Positions 14,639 to 23,979 are shown, numbered from the stretch's first letter. The stretch: 33,253 bases of DNA from JAZNBI01 sp045586995 (GCA_045586995.1 JAZNBI010000110.1:1-33253), one strand, 5' to 3'. The notes: generated from the sequence alone by a model not told the origin. Program-made: numbers and translations.

Positions 14639-16810
14639 TTACGTTTTTTTGCATTGTCCTTTAAGTTTTTTTAAAATTGACGATTTTTCAATATTGGTTT
14701 TTTCGGTTGTAAATTTTATAGAAAATTGATACATACCTTCATAAACCTCTTGAATATCACAAATCTTCAATTCATGTAGTATACGTATTATGTATTGGAG
14801 TTTAACGTAATTTATTTTAAACTCTCTCAAAAACAGCAATAAAACCTGTTCGGAAATCAAATCTCGTCCTTGTCGAAATTCACGCCTTAATGTTGAATAA
14901 ACAGCCGCAAAATCATTTCTGTCGGGAATGAAATTTTCATTTGCATCAAATACACCGCCGGATTTTATTTCATTATATCGCGTTTTCATTTTTGCTAATT
15001 CTTCAACGGTTTTCAACGATTGTCTTAAATCTTGAATAATCAACTGAACCGACTTAATTCCTTGATATTCGTTAATATCCAAATTAAACAAAATATCTGC
15101 GCGTTCATTTTCAAATAATCCCAAATTTGATAATGTTGTATTAAACATCACCGCAGACAGTGTCTGACCTTCTTTTTCAACAATTATTTTTAAATGCTTG
15201 CCATTCCCTATCGGAATTATTTTCTTTAGAAAAACATCGTTCAAAATAAACGAAGGAGTAGGATTACCTATTCCAAACGGCTCGAGCTGCATTATTTCCG
15301 TAGCGAACTCCATAGTTATATCGGATATTTCAAGCTCATAATCCGCTTCAAGCTGAATCGACATATTGTGTTCCGAAAAATAGTCTTTCGCATATTCATT
15401 TATTTTTTGTCGGAATGCATCTACATTTTTTCTTTCAATAGCAAGGCCTGCGGCAAGTGCATGACCGCCATATTTTATCAAATAATCCCTGCAATAATTT
15501 AGAGCACCTACCAAATTCATTCCGCATGCACTTCTTCCCGAACCTTTTCCGACATCATTAGGATCGCAAGTACCCACATCAACAGAATCAAACGATATCA
15601 GTATAGACGGCAACCCGATTTTTTCGGTTATCCTTGACGCAACGATACCAATAATTCCTTGTTGCCATCCGTCATCCTCGATTACTATTATATAGTCCTT
15701 ACCGGGAATATAGGATTCCTTTATTTTTTTATACGCTTGTTCGGCGATTCGATTTTCTTCTATCTGCCTCGTTCGATTAATCTCACAAAGCAGCTCCGAA
15801 AGCTTCTCTGCTTCACTGTAATCCTCGGTTAACAGCAGTTTAACCGCAATAGAAGCGTCGCTGATTCTTCCCGCTGCATTTATCCTCGGTGCAATGCCAA
15901 ATCCGACAAATCCCGCCGTTATACGTTTTGTATTGCCGAAATTTCCAGTGGGTTTATTGCCTATCGCCTTTTCAACAAGAGCAAAAAGCCCTTTTCTTTT
16001 TGTGGTCGAAATCATTTCAAGCCCTTTTGTTACAATTACACGATTTTCACCTATAATAGGCATAACATCAGCAACGGTGCCCAGTGCTATAAGATCTGCA
16101 AAATCATTCAAGATCTTTTCTGACGCTTTATATGAGCATTGAGAGTATATTTTCATCTGAAGGGCGCAGATAAGCTTAAACACCACTCCCACACCTGCCA
16201 GTTTTTTAAATGGATACTGTGAATCAACACGATGAGGATTTATAATTGCACAAGCATTTGGAAGTGCTTCGGGACACTCGTGATGGTCTGTAATAATAAG
16301 GTCAACACCTATTTGAGATGCATAATTTGCCTCATCAATTGCAGTAATTCCGGTGTCTACCGTTATTACAAGCATCACACCTTCGGCAGCTTTTTGATGT
16401 ATAACCGAAGACGAGAGTCCGTAACCGTCCGACTCGCGGCTGGGGATATAATATTCAACGTCTGCTCCAAGTGATTTAAGATAAATAAACAAAGTTGACA
16501 CCGAAGTTACGCCATCTACGTCATAATCTCCGTAAATAAGAATCTTTTCATTGTTTTTTATGGCAAGCTGAATACGCTCTACAGCTGAATCAATGTCAGG
16601 TAAAGCCATCGCATCATTAAGCGAAGATATATCGTTTAACATAAAGCTTTTAACCGATTCGACATCCTTATACCCTCTGTTATAAAGAAGAATTGCCAAA
16701 AGGCGCGAAATCGAAAATTCTTTTTCAATATTGTCTATTATTTTATTTCTTTCGCCGTTTTCCGAAGCACAGCGTAAATTCCACACCTTTTGTCTTTTTT
16801 CTTCTAACAT
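14639..16810 (-). CDS. recJ: single-stranded-DNA-specific exonuclease RecJ
   Basis: A 723-residue DHH-family nuclease. The phosphoesterase core shows IYGDYDVDGVTS (Asp95, Asp97 and Asp99), VDTGIT and ITDHHECP (Asp175-His176-His177). The DHHA1 domain has GHALAAGL after the GSGRS loop, and a C-terminal OB-fold region follows. RecJ degrades single-stranded DNA 5' to 3' in recombination and base-excision or mismatch repair. The ATG at 16810 is chosen because GGAG lies seven bases ahead; a TTG at 16828 would add six residues and cover that site. The extra 100 or so C-terminal residues are common in Firmicute RecJ. It lies 34 bp after the FAD oxidoreductase gene and just before rel. Confidence 0.96.
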   Translation of the reverse strand: MLEEKRQKVWNLRCASENGERNKIIDNIEKEFSISRLLAILLYNRGYKDVESVKSFMLNDISSLNDAMALPDIDSAVERIQLAIKNNEKILIYGDYDVDGVTSVSTLFIYLKSLGADVEYYIPSRESDGYGLSSSVIHQKAAEGVMLVITVDTGITAIDEANYASQIGVDLIITDHHECPEALPNACAIINPHRVDSQYPFKKLAGVGVVFKLICALQMKIYSQCSYKASEKILNDFADLIALGTVADVMPIIGENRVIVTKGLEMISTTKRKGLFALVEKAIGNKPTGNFGNTKRITAGFVGFGIAPRINAAGRISDASIAVKLLLTEDYSEAEKLSELLCEINRTRQIEENRIAEQAYKKIKESYIPGKDYIIVIEDDGWQQGIIGIVASRITEKIGLPSILISFDSVDVGTCDPNDVGKGSGRSACGMNLVGALNYCRDYLIKYGGHALAAGLAIERKNVDAFRQKINEYAKDYFSEHNMSIQLEADYELEISDITMEFATEIMQLEPFGIGNPTPSFILNDVFLKKIIPIGNGKHLKIIVEKEGQTLSAVMFNTTLSNLGLFENERADILFNLDINEYQGIKSVQLIIQDLRQSLKTVEELAKMKTRYNEIKSGGVFDANENFIPDRNDFAAVYSTLRREFRQGRDLISEQVLLLFLREFKINYVKLQYIIRILHELKICDIQEVYEGMYQFSIKFTTEKTNIEKSSILKKLKGQCKKT

Positions 16811-16844
16811 ACTTTTCTCCAATAGCAAAAATGCTGATTATTTC

Positions 16845-18464
16845 TTAGTTGTCGGGCGGCGCAAATCTCTTCATAATTTCCAATGCAACCTTTATCCCGT
16901 CCACCGCAGAGCTTGTAATTCCGCCGGCATATCCTGCGCCTTCACCGCATGGATAAATATAATCATTACCAAACGCTGTGAGGTTTTCATCTCTGAGTAT
17001 TCTTACAGGAGATGAAGTTCTGGTTTCAACGCCGGTAAGAACAGCATCAGATGCCGAAAAGCCCGAAATATTTTTATTAAAATTTGAAATCCCTATATTT
17101 AAGCCCTTACAAACAAAATCGGGAAGGATTTTATCCAATGCCGCAATTTTACATTTCCCTCTCATATATGTTGGCATTATACGATACGGCTCTGTTCCGC
17201 TTTTTCCGTTCAAAAAATCTCCGACCGTTTGAATGGGTGCGGAATAATCATTACCTCCCGCTTCAAACGCGGCACGCTCGATATTTTGCTGAAATTCCAT
17301 AGCACCTTTTGGGGTGTTTCCATAGTCGCTACAGTTTACAGAAACCAACAGCGCCGAGTTTGCATTCTTTCCGTCACGAGCGAAATTACTCATTCCGTTG
17401 ACAACAATCCGTCCTTTATCGGATGATGCGCCAACCACCTCGCCGCCCGGGCACATACAAAAGGTATAAACCCCTCGCTCTGTTTTTGTGTGTGAAAGCG
17501 CATATTCGGCGTGTCTTAGTTTTGGATGACCGGCATATTTACCGTAAAGCGCACGGTCAATATCCTCTTGTAAGTGCTCTATTCTGACCCCTACCGAAAA
17601 TGGCTTGGGGGCAACGGATAAACCCGACTCCATCAAAGAAACAAAAGTATCTTGGGCGCTGTGACCAAGAGCCAAGACTGCAACCGACGGATTTAAATCT
17701 CCTCGATTAGTGATTGCTCGCAACCCCGAGCAATCATAAAAAAGCTTTTCAAGCTTACAACGATATTTTACGCTTCCTCCAAGCATAGAAATTCTTGAAA
17801 GCATATTATCAATAATATTGCGCAAAATATCGGTTCCGATATGCGGCTTCGCATTCAGCAAAATATCTTCCGGCGCTCCAAATTCATATAGCTTTTCAAG
17901 CACAAAACGGCATTTTTCATCAGAAATTCTCGTCAAAAGCTTTCCATCCGAAAAGGTGCCCGCTCCGCCTGCGCCAAACTGTATATTGGAATCCTCATCA
18001 AGCTCTCCGAATTGATAGAATGTATTGACCTTCTCTATTCGGTCTTTAATGCAATCTCCCCTGTCAATAATTATTGGCGCATATCCGTTTTCGGCAAGCA
18101 AAAGCGCGCAAAAAAGCCCCGCAGGCCCCATACCCACAACAAGAGGACGTCCTTTTATTTTTTCTTTTCCGCGTTTTATTTCAAGTCCTTTAAGCTCAAT
18201 TTTTGAGGCGTTTATCTTTTTAAGCTTCGCGTCATTCAAAGATGAAAGCTTCTCACCTTCCGCAATTACCGATGATACGCATAAAATATTATCCTTGTTT
18301 CTTGCATCTACCGACTTTTTATATAGGCGAAAATGAAGCTGTGATGTATCGCCACACACAAGCTTCATTTTTTGCTCGGAAATATTTAAAATATCGGTAT
18401 CATCTGCGGTAAACGGAAGTTTTATATCACGAATAAGAACAGCGTTCATTGGTTTATCCGACAT
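16845..18464 (-). CDS. uncharacterised FAD-dependent oxidoreductase (COG2509 type)
   Basis: A 539-residue protein. An N-terminal domain of about 100 residues precedes a Rossmann-like FAD site (VVGMGPAGLFCALLLAENG, about 109-127), then QFGAGGAGTFSDGKL and a C-terminal YPCGEGAGYAGGI that closes over FAD in this family. Members are annotated as NAD(P)/FAD-dependent dehydrogenases of unknown substrate and are common in clostridia. The gene start overlaps the cdaR end by 11 bp, indicating coupling. A second ATG at 18449, with GGA seven bases upstream, is an equally reasonable start. Its position between cdaR and recJ gives no clear functional clue. Confidence 0.82.
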   Translation of the reverse strand: MSDKPMNAVLIRDIKLPFTADDTDILNISEQKMKLVCGDTSQLHFRLYKKSVDARNKDNILCVSSVIAEGEKLSSLNDAKLKKINASKIELKGLEIKRGKEKIKGRPLVVGMGPAGLFCALLLAENGYAPIIIDRGDCIKDRIEKVNTFYQFGELDEDSNIQFGAGGAGTFSDGKLLTRISDEKCRFVLEKLYEFGAPEDILLNAKPHIGTDILRNIIDNMLSRISMLGGSVKYRCKLEKLFYDCSGLRAITNRGDLNPSVAVLALGHSAQDTFVSLMESGLSVAPKPFSVGVRIEHLQEDIDRALYGKYAGHPKLRHAEYALSHTKTERGVYTFCMCPGGEVVGASSDKGRIVVNGMSNFARDGKNANSALLVSVNCSDYGNTPKGAMEFQQNIERAAFEAGGNDYSAPIQTVGDFLNGKSGTEPYRIMPTYMRGKCKIAALDKILPDFVCKGLNIGISNFNKNISGFSASDAVLTGVETRTSSPVRILRDENLTAFGNDYIYPCGEGAGYAGGITSSAVDGIKVALEIMKRFAPPDN

Positions 18465-19455
18465 TTTTTATGTAAAGTATAACTGTAACGGAATCTTCTT
18501 CGCTTGAAGCAAGTTCAATTCCCGCCGGAGGCACAATTTTAATTGTTTTATTTGAAACATTTTCGGTTATGCCTGAAGCATCAACTCGAACAGTAATAGA
18601 TTCCAGACCATCAAGAATTTCAACAAGGCCGACGACATTTACCGAATTGGTAAATGAGTATATATCTCGAACTATATTTTTGTCATAATCAAATATCAAA
18701 TTTACTTTTTTCTCTGTTGTGAGCGAAACATTCACATTCATATCGTTCGGAACGACCTTTAAATACGGACTGGAAACGGTATTTCCGTTTTTATCCAAAA
18801 GCAACAGCTCTCCGCTTGAGGTCGTCATACTCATCTTAAGTTCTCCCAGTTCAAGCTGTATAAAAGCGCTGCTTATTTTATCTAGCTCTATTTGCGGACC
18901 CGAAACAGTCACGGATTGATATTGCGGTTTTGCCACTACTGAGTACGAAGCATTTGTGCTTTGATAGGTCTTAACGCGAACGGGAACTTCTTTTGAGGTC
19001 ATAACATCTGCATATACCGTAAGACTGCTTGGCTTTATATCGGTAACAGAAACGCCTCCGGGAACATTTATAACCGAAATTTTGACAGCTTGTTTTCCCG
19101 GATTTTTTATGCCGGAAACATCTATGATCGACTCAATATTATTTTCATCAATTTTGAGAACGTCCGCACGATTTCCCTTTAATGTCACTGTGACGTACAT
19201 ATTACTTGCAGAATTAACAATAGACATTCCGTTTGCCATTGCATCTTCATTTTTGACAGAAAGCGGTATCATAACGTTTTTTTCATATGCATCAATATCG
19301 GTATTCATAACATAAAGCCAAATACCGAATGCAAAAATAACACAAAATATAAATGCCAAAATATTAAATCGTTTTGGCTTTTCGCGAAGTCCAGCCGTAT
19401 TTTTCGCATTCTCATTAGCTTGGTTTTGAACTTCATATTTATTAGCTTTATCCAA
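18454..19455 (-). CDS. cdaR: YbbR-domain regulator of diadenylate cyclase, CdaR
   Basis: A 333-residue protein with a short cytoplasmic N-terminus, one membrane segment (about 31-50), and an extracellular part made of about three repeated YbbR domains (for example SKEVPVRVKTYQ and KKVNLIFDYDKNI). In Bacillus subtilis, Listeria and Staphylococcus, CdaR/YbbR binds CdaA and controls c-di-AMP production. The start is a TTG at 19455, two bases after the cdaA stop; no ATG is available before the membrane segment, so translation is probably coupled to cdaA. The glmM gene that commonly follows cdaA-cdaR is not here; an FAD oxidoreductase takes its place. Confidence 0.88.
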   Translation of the reverse strand: MDKANKYEVQNQANENAKNTAGLREKPKRFNILAFIFCVIFAFGIWLYVMNTDIDAYEKNVMIPLSVKNEDAMANGMSIVNSASNMYVTVTLKGNRADVLKIDENNIESIIDVSGIKNPGKQAVKISVINVPGGVSVTDIKPSSLTVYADVMTSKEVPVRVKTYQSTNASYSVVAKPQYQSVTVSGPQIELDKISSAFIQLELGELKMSMTTSSGELLLLDKNGNTVSSPYLKVVPNDMNVNVSLTTEKKVNLIFDYDKNIVRDIYSFTNSVNVVGLVEILDGLESITVRVDASGITENVSNKTIKIVPPAGIELASSEEDSVTVILYIKNVG

Positions 19456-19457
19456 TG

Positions 19458-20348
19458 TTATGAGCGCCCCCTTTCGGATTTTGTTTTACGTTCCTTGGAA
19501 GATAATGTTGTGGGAACAGGCGGAAGCAAAAGCTCTGTCAGTTCTTGCTTAAGCGAATTATAGTTAAAATTACGCTTCAACATACCGTCGTGAGCCACAG
19601 ATATAATTCCCGTTTCTTCCGAAACAATGATGACTGCAGCATCACTGACCTCACTCATTCCGATTGCAGCTCTATGTCTTGTTCCAAGGTCTTTAAATAT
19701 GTCATCGCGCATTGACAGGGGTAAAAAGCATCCCGCGGCGTAAATTCGAGCATTTCTGATAATAACCGCACCATCATGAAGCGGGGCCTTGTTAAAAAAT
19801 ATATTACGAAGCAAATACGGAGAGAGCTGCGAATCAAGAGTCACACCGGATTTTATATATTCTCCGAGCTTTGTATTACGTTCGATTACAATCAAAGCAC
19901 CTGTTTTATCCCTAGAAAGGTCGGATACCGCCTCGCATATATTTTTGATTTCGTTTATAACGGTTTCTTTATCTCGAGTTTCCGAAGATATTCCCTTTAA
20001 ATTAAGCAGAGATGTAGTTCCCACTTTTTCAAGAGCGGCACGAAGCTCCGGCTGAAAAACGACGATAATCGCCAAAATACCGACTTGATAAAAGTTTTGC
20101 AAAATAAACTTTACAGCATGCATATTCAGCAATGTGCTTAACACAAGCATTGCCAATATCAGAAGCATACCGATTGCAAGCTTTCCCGCGCGCCTGTCCC
20201 TTATAAACTTATATACATAATAAAGGAATATTGCCAGCACGAGTATATCAATAATATCCAGTATGGTAATTTGCTTGATCTGTTCAAAAATATAAACTTG
20301 AACAAACTCAACCACACTATCCGCGATATTTGCTATCGTCTGTTTCAT
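19458..20348 (-). CDS. cdaA: membrane diadenylate cyclase CdaA (c-di-AMP synthase)
   Basis: A 296-residue protein, somewhat longer than usual (about 270-280). Three N-terminal membrane segments (about 28-49, 57-74 and 83-98) lead into a DisA_N cyclase domain (about 118-265) with the catalytic LHDGAVII (Asp192-Gly-Ala) and GTRHRAAIGMSE (Arg224-His-Arg). It condenses two ATP to cyclic di-AMP, which controls potassium and osmolyte balance and wall integrity in Firmicutes. GGAGAG lies ten bases before the ATG. It is the first gene after a good promoter and heads the run cdaA-cdaR-FAD oxidoreductase-recJ-rel. The C-terminal tail past about 265 is basic and Ser/Thr-rich. Confidence 0.95.
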   Translation of the reverse strand: MKQTIANIADSVVEFVQVYIFEQIKQITILDIIDILVLAIFLYYVYKFIRDRRAGKLAIGMLLILAMLVLSTLLNMHAVKFILQNFYQVGILAIIVVFQPELRAALEKVGTTSLLNLKGISSETRDKETVINEIKNICEAVSDLSRDKTGALIVIERNTKLGEYIKSGVTLDSQLSPYLLRNIFFNKAPLHDGAVIIRNARIYAAGCFLPLSMRDDIFKDLGTRHRAAIGMSEVSDAAVIIVSEETGIISVAHDGMLKRNFNYNSLKQELTELLLPPVPTTLSSKERKTKSERGRS

Positions 20349-20379
20349 TAATCATCTCTCCTTTTTTGCTATTTATATT

Positions 20380-20408
20380 ATTCTACCACAAAAACCTTAA
20401 AATTTCAA
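20380..20408 (-). promoter_or_regulatory. sigma-A promoter of the cdaA operon
   Basis: On the minus strand, TTGAAA (20403-20408), a 17-nt gap and TAGAAT (20380-20385) form a near-consensus promoter, with transcription starting near 20373 and a leader of about 25 nt. It is the only strong promoter noticed upstream of the genes running to mazG. The remaining bases to 20531 are AT-rich and show no riboswitch-like structure that I can recognise. Confidence 0.75.
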
Positions 20409-20531
20409 ATATTTCTTTAAAAAATACAAATACTTTATTTTTTGACAAAATACTTGTTTTTTTATATACAACTCAAAACGTTCAATTACGCCATATTGTT
20501 AATTTTTGTATCGATGAATTAAAACTTTTAA

Positions 20532-23201
20532 TCATTCATCATAGTTTCTTCTTCCAAGCAAGAAAACAACTCCGACGCTTATAACGGCAACAATTGCAAT
20601 AACAACTATCCATTTGCCGTTAATCAAATTATCCGGCGTTTTTTTATCCGCTTTTCCAAAATTTACACGGTCGCGCTCTATTTCAATAAGCTCTTTTAAA
20701 TCAGTATCATCATATACGTCGCTCAATGCGCTTATCGAAGAAAGATGTATGTCGAAATCTTTTGATTCTCCTGTAACGGCTTTTACCGAAATACGAATAT
20801 ATGAAACCTTTGGAACAGAATATCCTGCACTAAGATCCATAACAACAGTTGAAAGCTCCCCGCTTTTTATAACCTGTTTTGCTTCAATACTTGAATTTTC
20901 GCCCTTAAGAACTACCTTAACCTCATATATTGAATCCTCGGTTCCGTCATCAATTGAAATATCGAACGCAAGATGTGAAAAAAGATTTATATTTTCATAA
21001 TTTTCATAAATATAAAACAGATCGGAATACTCACCTATATTCAAGTCGGAAGCATCTATTGATGCCACCAAGGTTCTTCCGAATGTTTTTGAAGAATCTA
21101 TTGAAACCGACTTACAGTTATTACCCGCAGACCACCCCGGTATAGTTGTCAACACCGAAAAATCCCAGAGAGCGAATTCGCCCGTAATATCTGAGGGCTT
21201 TTCTAAAAGAAGCTTGGTTTCATACATTTTTCGAAGTATCAAACGATTTCTCATAAAATCGCTTATTAATGTTCGCCAAGTAACTGCATTATTGAAAAAC
21301 TTCAATGCGAATTCACTTACATCAACACTGTTTTCGGTATCAATATATGTCATTAAATGTTTTATTTTACCGAACTCGGAGGTATCCCCCGCTCGCTCTT
21401 TTTCGGAAAACGAAACTATAAAGGTTTTTGCGCGACCATCAAATAAAAGCTTATAATAATTGTATGCATATGATGCCGACAAGGCATTCCCCGTTGTATT
21501 ATCATCGGGCTGCCAAAAATAAATATAATTTTCATCAACGAATGGATATTTTATTTTAACATTATCAATCAGCGTATGCAAAAGCTCAATGTTTTCGGTT
21601 GAAATATAGTCGCTTCCTATATGAGCCGGCTTTTGATTGTTAAAATCCACATTAAGCACGTTTTCATTCGAAAGAGCATACGGATTATGAGTGCTTTCGA
21701 GCATAACCGAAAAGCCGTATGTATTCTTAATAGTGTGCTCTGATAAAAATGCGGCAATCGACTTTAAAAGCAATTCCGATGGATAAACGCCCTCATATAT
21801 ATCGTCATATTCAACCGACGAATCAGCATTATCAGAAATAGGAACAATCATTTTTACATTATTGTCCACCGCTTGAGCGGCTGCGGATATCGCTATAAAC
21901 GAATTGCAGTACTCCGCAACATATTCTGACATTGAAATAACGCTTCCGGCAAAATTATGTACATCCGAACGATCTATTTTACTTCCCAAAATAATCCCTT
22001 CGAAAGTTCCGGGAGCATATCGAGAACAAAGAAAATACACATATGTATAGAGCATTGCAGCATCACGTTTGCTTTCTATGTCTATATTCAGATTTTTTAT
22101 ATCAGATACACTTGAATTACTTGACATCAAAAAACGAAGATAAATTTTACAACCAAACGCAGAATAGACATTGATTTGACTGTCCAAATAATCAAGATAC
22201 TCCAAAGAAACATATGCATTTATATCCTCAACAGAAATCAGCTTTCCGGAATGATACGATGATATAAACTCATTCAGAAAAACGTTTACAACGGCAACCG
22301 ATACATAAGAGTCAACTGCAGAAGATGCAAACTCGGTGTCTACACCTTTAAACATACTGTCCGACACTTTGTCATATGATGTCGCAGAAGAACAAGAAAC
22401 ATAAGTAATAGGAGCAATCTGTATTTTGCTTCCGTCGGGTTCGGAAACCACAACCATATATCGTGAAAGACGGTCTGACAACGTTTTGGCTTCTATCTTA
22501 AAATCAAATTTAATAGAAATCGCAGATGTATCTACGGGTTTGTGAGTTTCAAAGAATACGTCGTCGACTTTTTCATTAATATCAACCGAATACACTTCCA
22601 AAACAGAATTTTTATGAAGTATCATAAAATCATGATTTAAAGTTCCGGAAATACCTATTATCTGTAAATCATCATTATATTTGCAATTTGAAATTTCTCC
22701 GTAAAAATAACTCGAATCATCATATATTGAAATCGCATATGCCGAATATAAAATTACCGAGCCCTTGTTTGTTCCGTTGAAAACAATAGACAAGGAAGTG
22801 ATTTCCGAAGGATTTATTACAGGCACCTCGTACGATATTTTTTTACTCATTGGTAGAATATCAAAATTTGTACGTTCAATCGTTTCGACACCTTGTCCGT
22901 TTCTTGTAATATAGGTTATAGTAGCGTTGCTGCTGCTTGTATTATTTTCAAAAACAAAGCGAATGGCATTTGCTCCCTTTTGAACACTTGCATTGTCATA
23001 TCTAATGTCAAACGACAGTCCGTAAGCATTTATGTCAAATACTGTATTCCCATCATCATTCTTGTAAGAATATGATGGGGTCGTTGATTTTTCGCTTTCG
23101 GATTCGAAAGTTCCTTCAAATTCCGCGAATATCGGGAATAACAGTATACTTGTCGACAAAACCAATGCCAGAAAAAAAGAAACAATCCTTTTACAATTCA
23201 A
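20532..23201 (-). CDS. large secreted, membrane-anchored protein of unknown function (glycoside-hydrolase-like architecture)
   Basis: An 889-residue protein. I do not recognise the family with confidence. A Lys-Arg plus hydrophobic signal peptide lies at about 1-26. A C-terminal membrane segment (WIVVIAIVAVISVGVVFLLG) and basic tail follow, so the protein is probably held on the outer face of the membrane. The first 250 residues and the last 200 before the anchor look beta-rich, like carbohydrate-binding sandwiches. The middle (about 290-640), with alternating helices and short strands ending in YIYFWQPDDNT, could be a TIM barrel of the DUF5722 or glycoside-hydrolase kind; that is a guess. 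The start is a TTG at 23201, preceded at seven bases by GGAGG. An upstream ATG at 23237 would place this site inside the gene. Confidence 0.72.
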   Translation of the reverse strand: MNCKRIVSFFLALVLSTSILLFPIFAEFEGTFESESEKSTTPSYSYKNDDGNTVFDINAYGLSFDIRYDNASVQKGANAIRFVFENNTSSSNATITYITRNGQGVETIERTNFDILPMSKKISYEVPVINPSEITSLSIVFNGTNKGSVILYSAYAISIYDDSSYFYGEISNCKYNDDLQIIGISGTLNHDFMILHKNSVLEVYSVDINEKVDDVFFETHKPVDTSAISIKFDFKIEAKTLSDRLSRYMVVVSEPDGSKIQIAPITYVSCSSATSYDKVSDSMFKGVDTEFASSAVDSYVSVAVVNVFLNEFISSYHSGKLISVEDINAYVSLEYLDYLDSQINVYSAFGCKIYLRFLMSSNSSVSDIKNLNIDIESKRDAAMLYTYVYFLCSRYAPGTFEGIILGSKIDRSDVHNFAGSVISMSEYVAEYCNSFIAISAAAQAVDNNVKMIVPISDNADSSVEYDDIYEGVYPSELLLKSIAAFLSEHTIKNTYGFSVMLESTHNPYALSNENVLNVDFNNQKPAHIGSDYISTENIELLHTLIDNVKIKYPFVDENYIYFWQPDDNTTGNALSASYAYNYYKLLFDGRAKTFIVSFSEKERAGDTSEFGKIKHLMTYIDTENSVDVSEFALKFFNNAVTWRTLISDFMRNRLILRKMYETKLLLEKPSDITGEFALWDFSVLTTIPGWSAGNNCKSVSIDSSKTFGRTLVASIDASDLNIGEYSDLFYIYENYENINLFSHLAFDISIDDGTEDSIYEVKVVLKGENSSIEAKQVIKSGELSTVVMDLSAGYSVPKVSYIRISVKAVTGESKDFDIHLSSISALSDVYDDTDLKELIEIERDRVNFGKADKKTPDNLINGKWIVVIAIVAVISVGVVFLLGRRNYDE

Positions 23202-23246
23202 AAATTCTCCTCCTTTCCAAAACAAGAGTTGAAGCATATCGGTTTT

Positions 23247-23252
23247 ATTATA
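23247..23252 (-). promoter_or_regulatory. possible -10 element for the large surface-protein gene
   Basis: A perfect TATAAT on the minus strand lies 46 bp before the TTG start. The best -35 at 17 nt spacing (TTTATT) is weak. The surrounding stretch from 23253 to 23352 is AT-rich with no other feature recognised. Confidence 0.35.
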
Positions 23253-23352
23253 ACATATTCTTGTAAAAAAATAAAGTGTTTTTATGAATTTTAAATATAT
23301 ATATCAGCAAGGCAATATATGGTTTCACGTTTAACATTTTTTTACATTTTTG

Positions 23353-23415
23353 AAAAAAAAGCAGTGCTGTGATAAGCAAGCACGCCGCAAAGCCATAGAA
23401 AGCTTTACGGCGTGC
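23353..23415 (-). terminator. terminator of the dpaA-dpaB unit
   Basis: A 14-bp stem with one mismatch (23380-23393 against 23402-23415, core GCACGCCG/CGGCGTGC) lies just past the dpaB stop. On the minus strand it is followed by a second short stem (GTGCT/AGCAC, 23379-23383 and 23364-23368) and eight U. The two stems overlap, so they may form alternatively. The first is also followed by TTTT on the plus strand. Confidence 0.8.
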
Positions 23416-23418
23416 CTT

Positions 23419-23979
23419 TTATTTAAATATCGGTTGTATTTGCTTTCCCTTCAAAGCAAGAGAAAGGGTTTCAGGTATCATTGAAAAATCCGCAACGCAC
23501 GAATGCGGCTTCTTGCTTGGGCTATCCTGACCGAAAGGAACAAAATACACAAATTTGCGTGAAAGCATGATCGCAATGTTTTTTAAATTTGCGGAAAGAG
23601 CATCGTTTGAAGCAAGTGCAATTATCAATGCTCTGTCGCTTCGAAGATGCGCTTTTACAGCCATTGTTACGGCGGTATCCGTGATGCCGTTTGCCATCTT
23701 AGCCAGACTATTTCCCGTACACGGTGCTATAATCAGAGCATCCAGTGCGATTTTAGGACCCAGCGGTTCTGCATCAACTATAGAATGAACAATATCTCGT
23801 CCGCAAAGATTTGAAACATTCTTTTTGAAATCATCGCATTTGCCGAAATATGTGTCTGTATTATACACACATTCACTCATTATAGGGAGCACGTCATATC
23901 CCTTTTGGAGCAAATCCTTCATAATTTCAAAAGATTTTGAAAGTGTACAAAATGAACCGCAAAATGCATAACCTATCAT
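23419..23979 (-). CDS. dpaB: dipicolinate synthase subunit B
   Basis: A 186-residue flavoprotein-like subunit, beginning IGYAFCGSFCTLSKSF and containing ALIIAPCTGNSLAKMANGITDTAVTMAVKAHLR, both typical of SpoVFB/DpaB. With subunit A it converts a lysine-pathway intermediate (derived from dihydrodipicolinate) to dipicolinic acid, which is stored with calcium in the spore core. The start overlaps the dpaA stop by four bases (ATGA), indicating coupled translation in the mother cell. A terminator follows, so dpaA-dpaB form the end of the unit. Confidence 0.95.
   Translation of the reverse strand: MIGYAFCGSFCTLSKSFEIMKDLLQKGYDVLPIMSECVYNTDTYFGKCDDFKKNVSNLCGRDIVHSIVDAEPLGPKIALDALIIAPCTGNSLAKMANGITDTAVTMAVKAHLRSDRALIIALASNDALSANLKNIAIMLSRKFVYFVPFGQDSPSKKPHSCVADFSMIPETLSLALKGKQIQPIFK

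Noticed and set aside
20349..20531. Riboswitch (for example a c-di-AMP type) ahead of cdaA
   Set aside because: The predicted leader is only about 25 nt and no long conserved stem or terminator switch is visible.
20513..20540. GATGAAT/ATTCATC inverted repeat as terminator of the large surface-protein gene
   Set aside because: The stem is short and AT-rich, overlaps the stop codon, and has no U-run on the minus strand.
23281..23352. AT-rich stretch with TATATATAT as a possible repeat, origin or regulatory RNA
   Set aside because: It has no repeated units, stable stems or conserved boxes that I can see, and is consistent with ordinary intergenic DNA of a low-GC genome.
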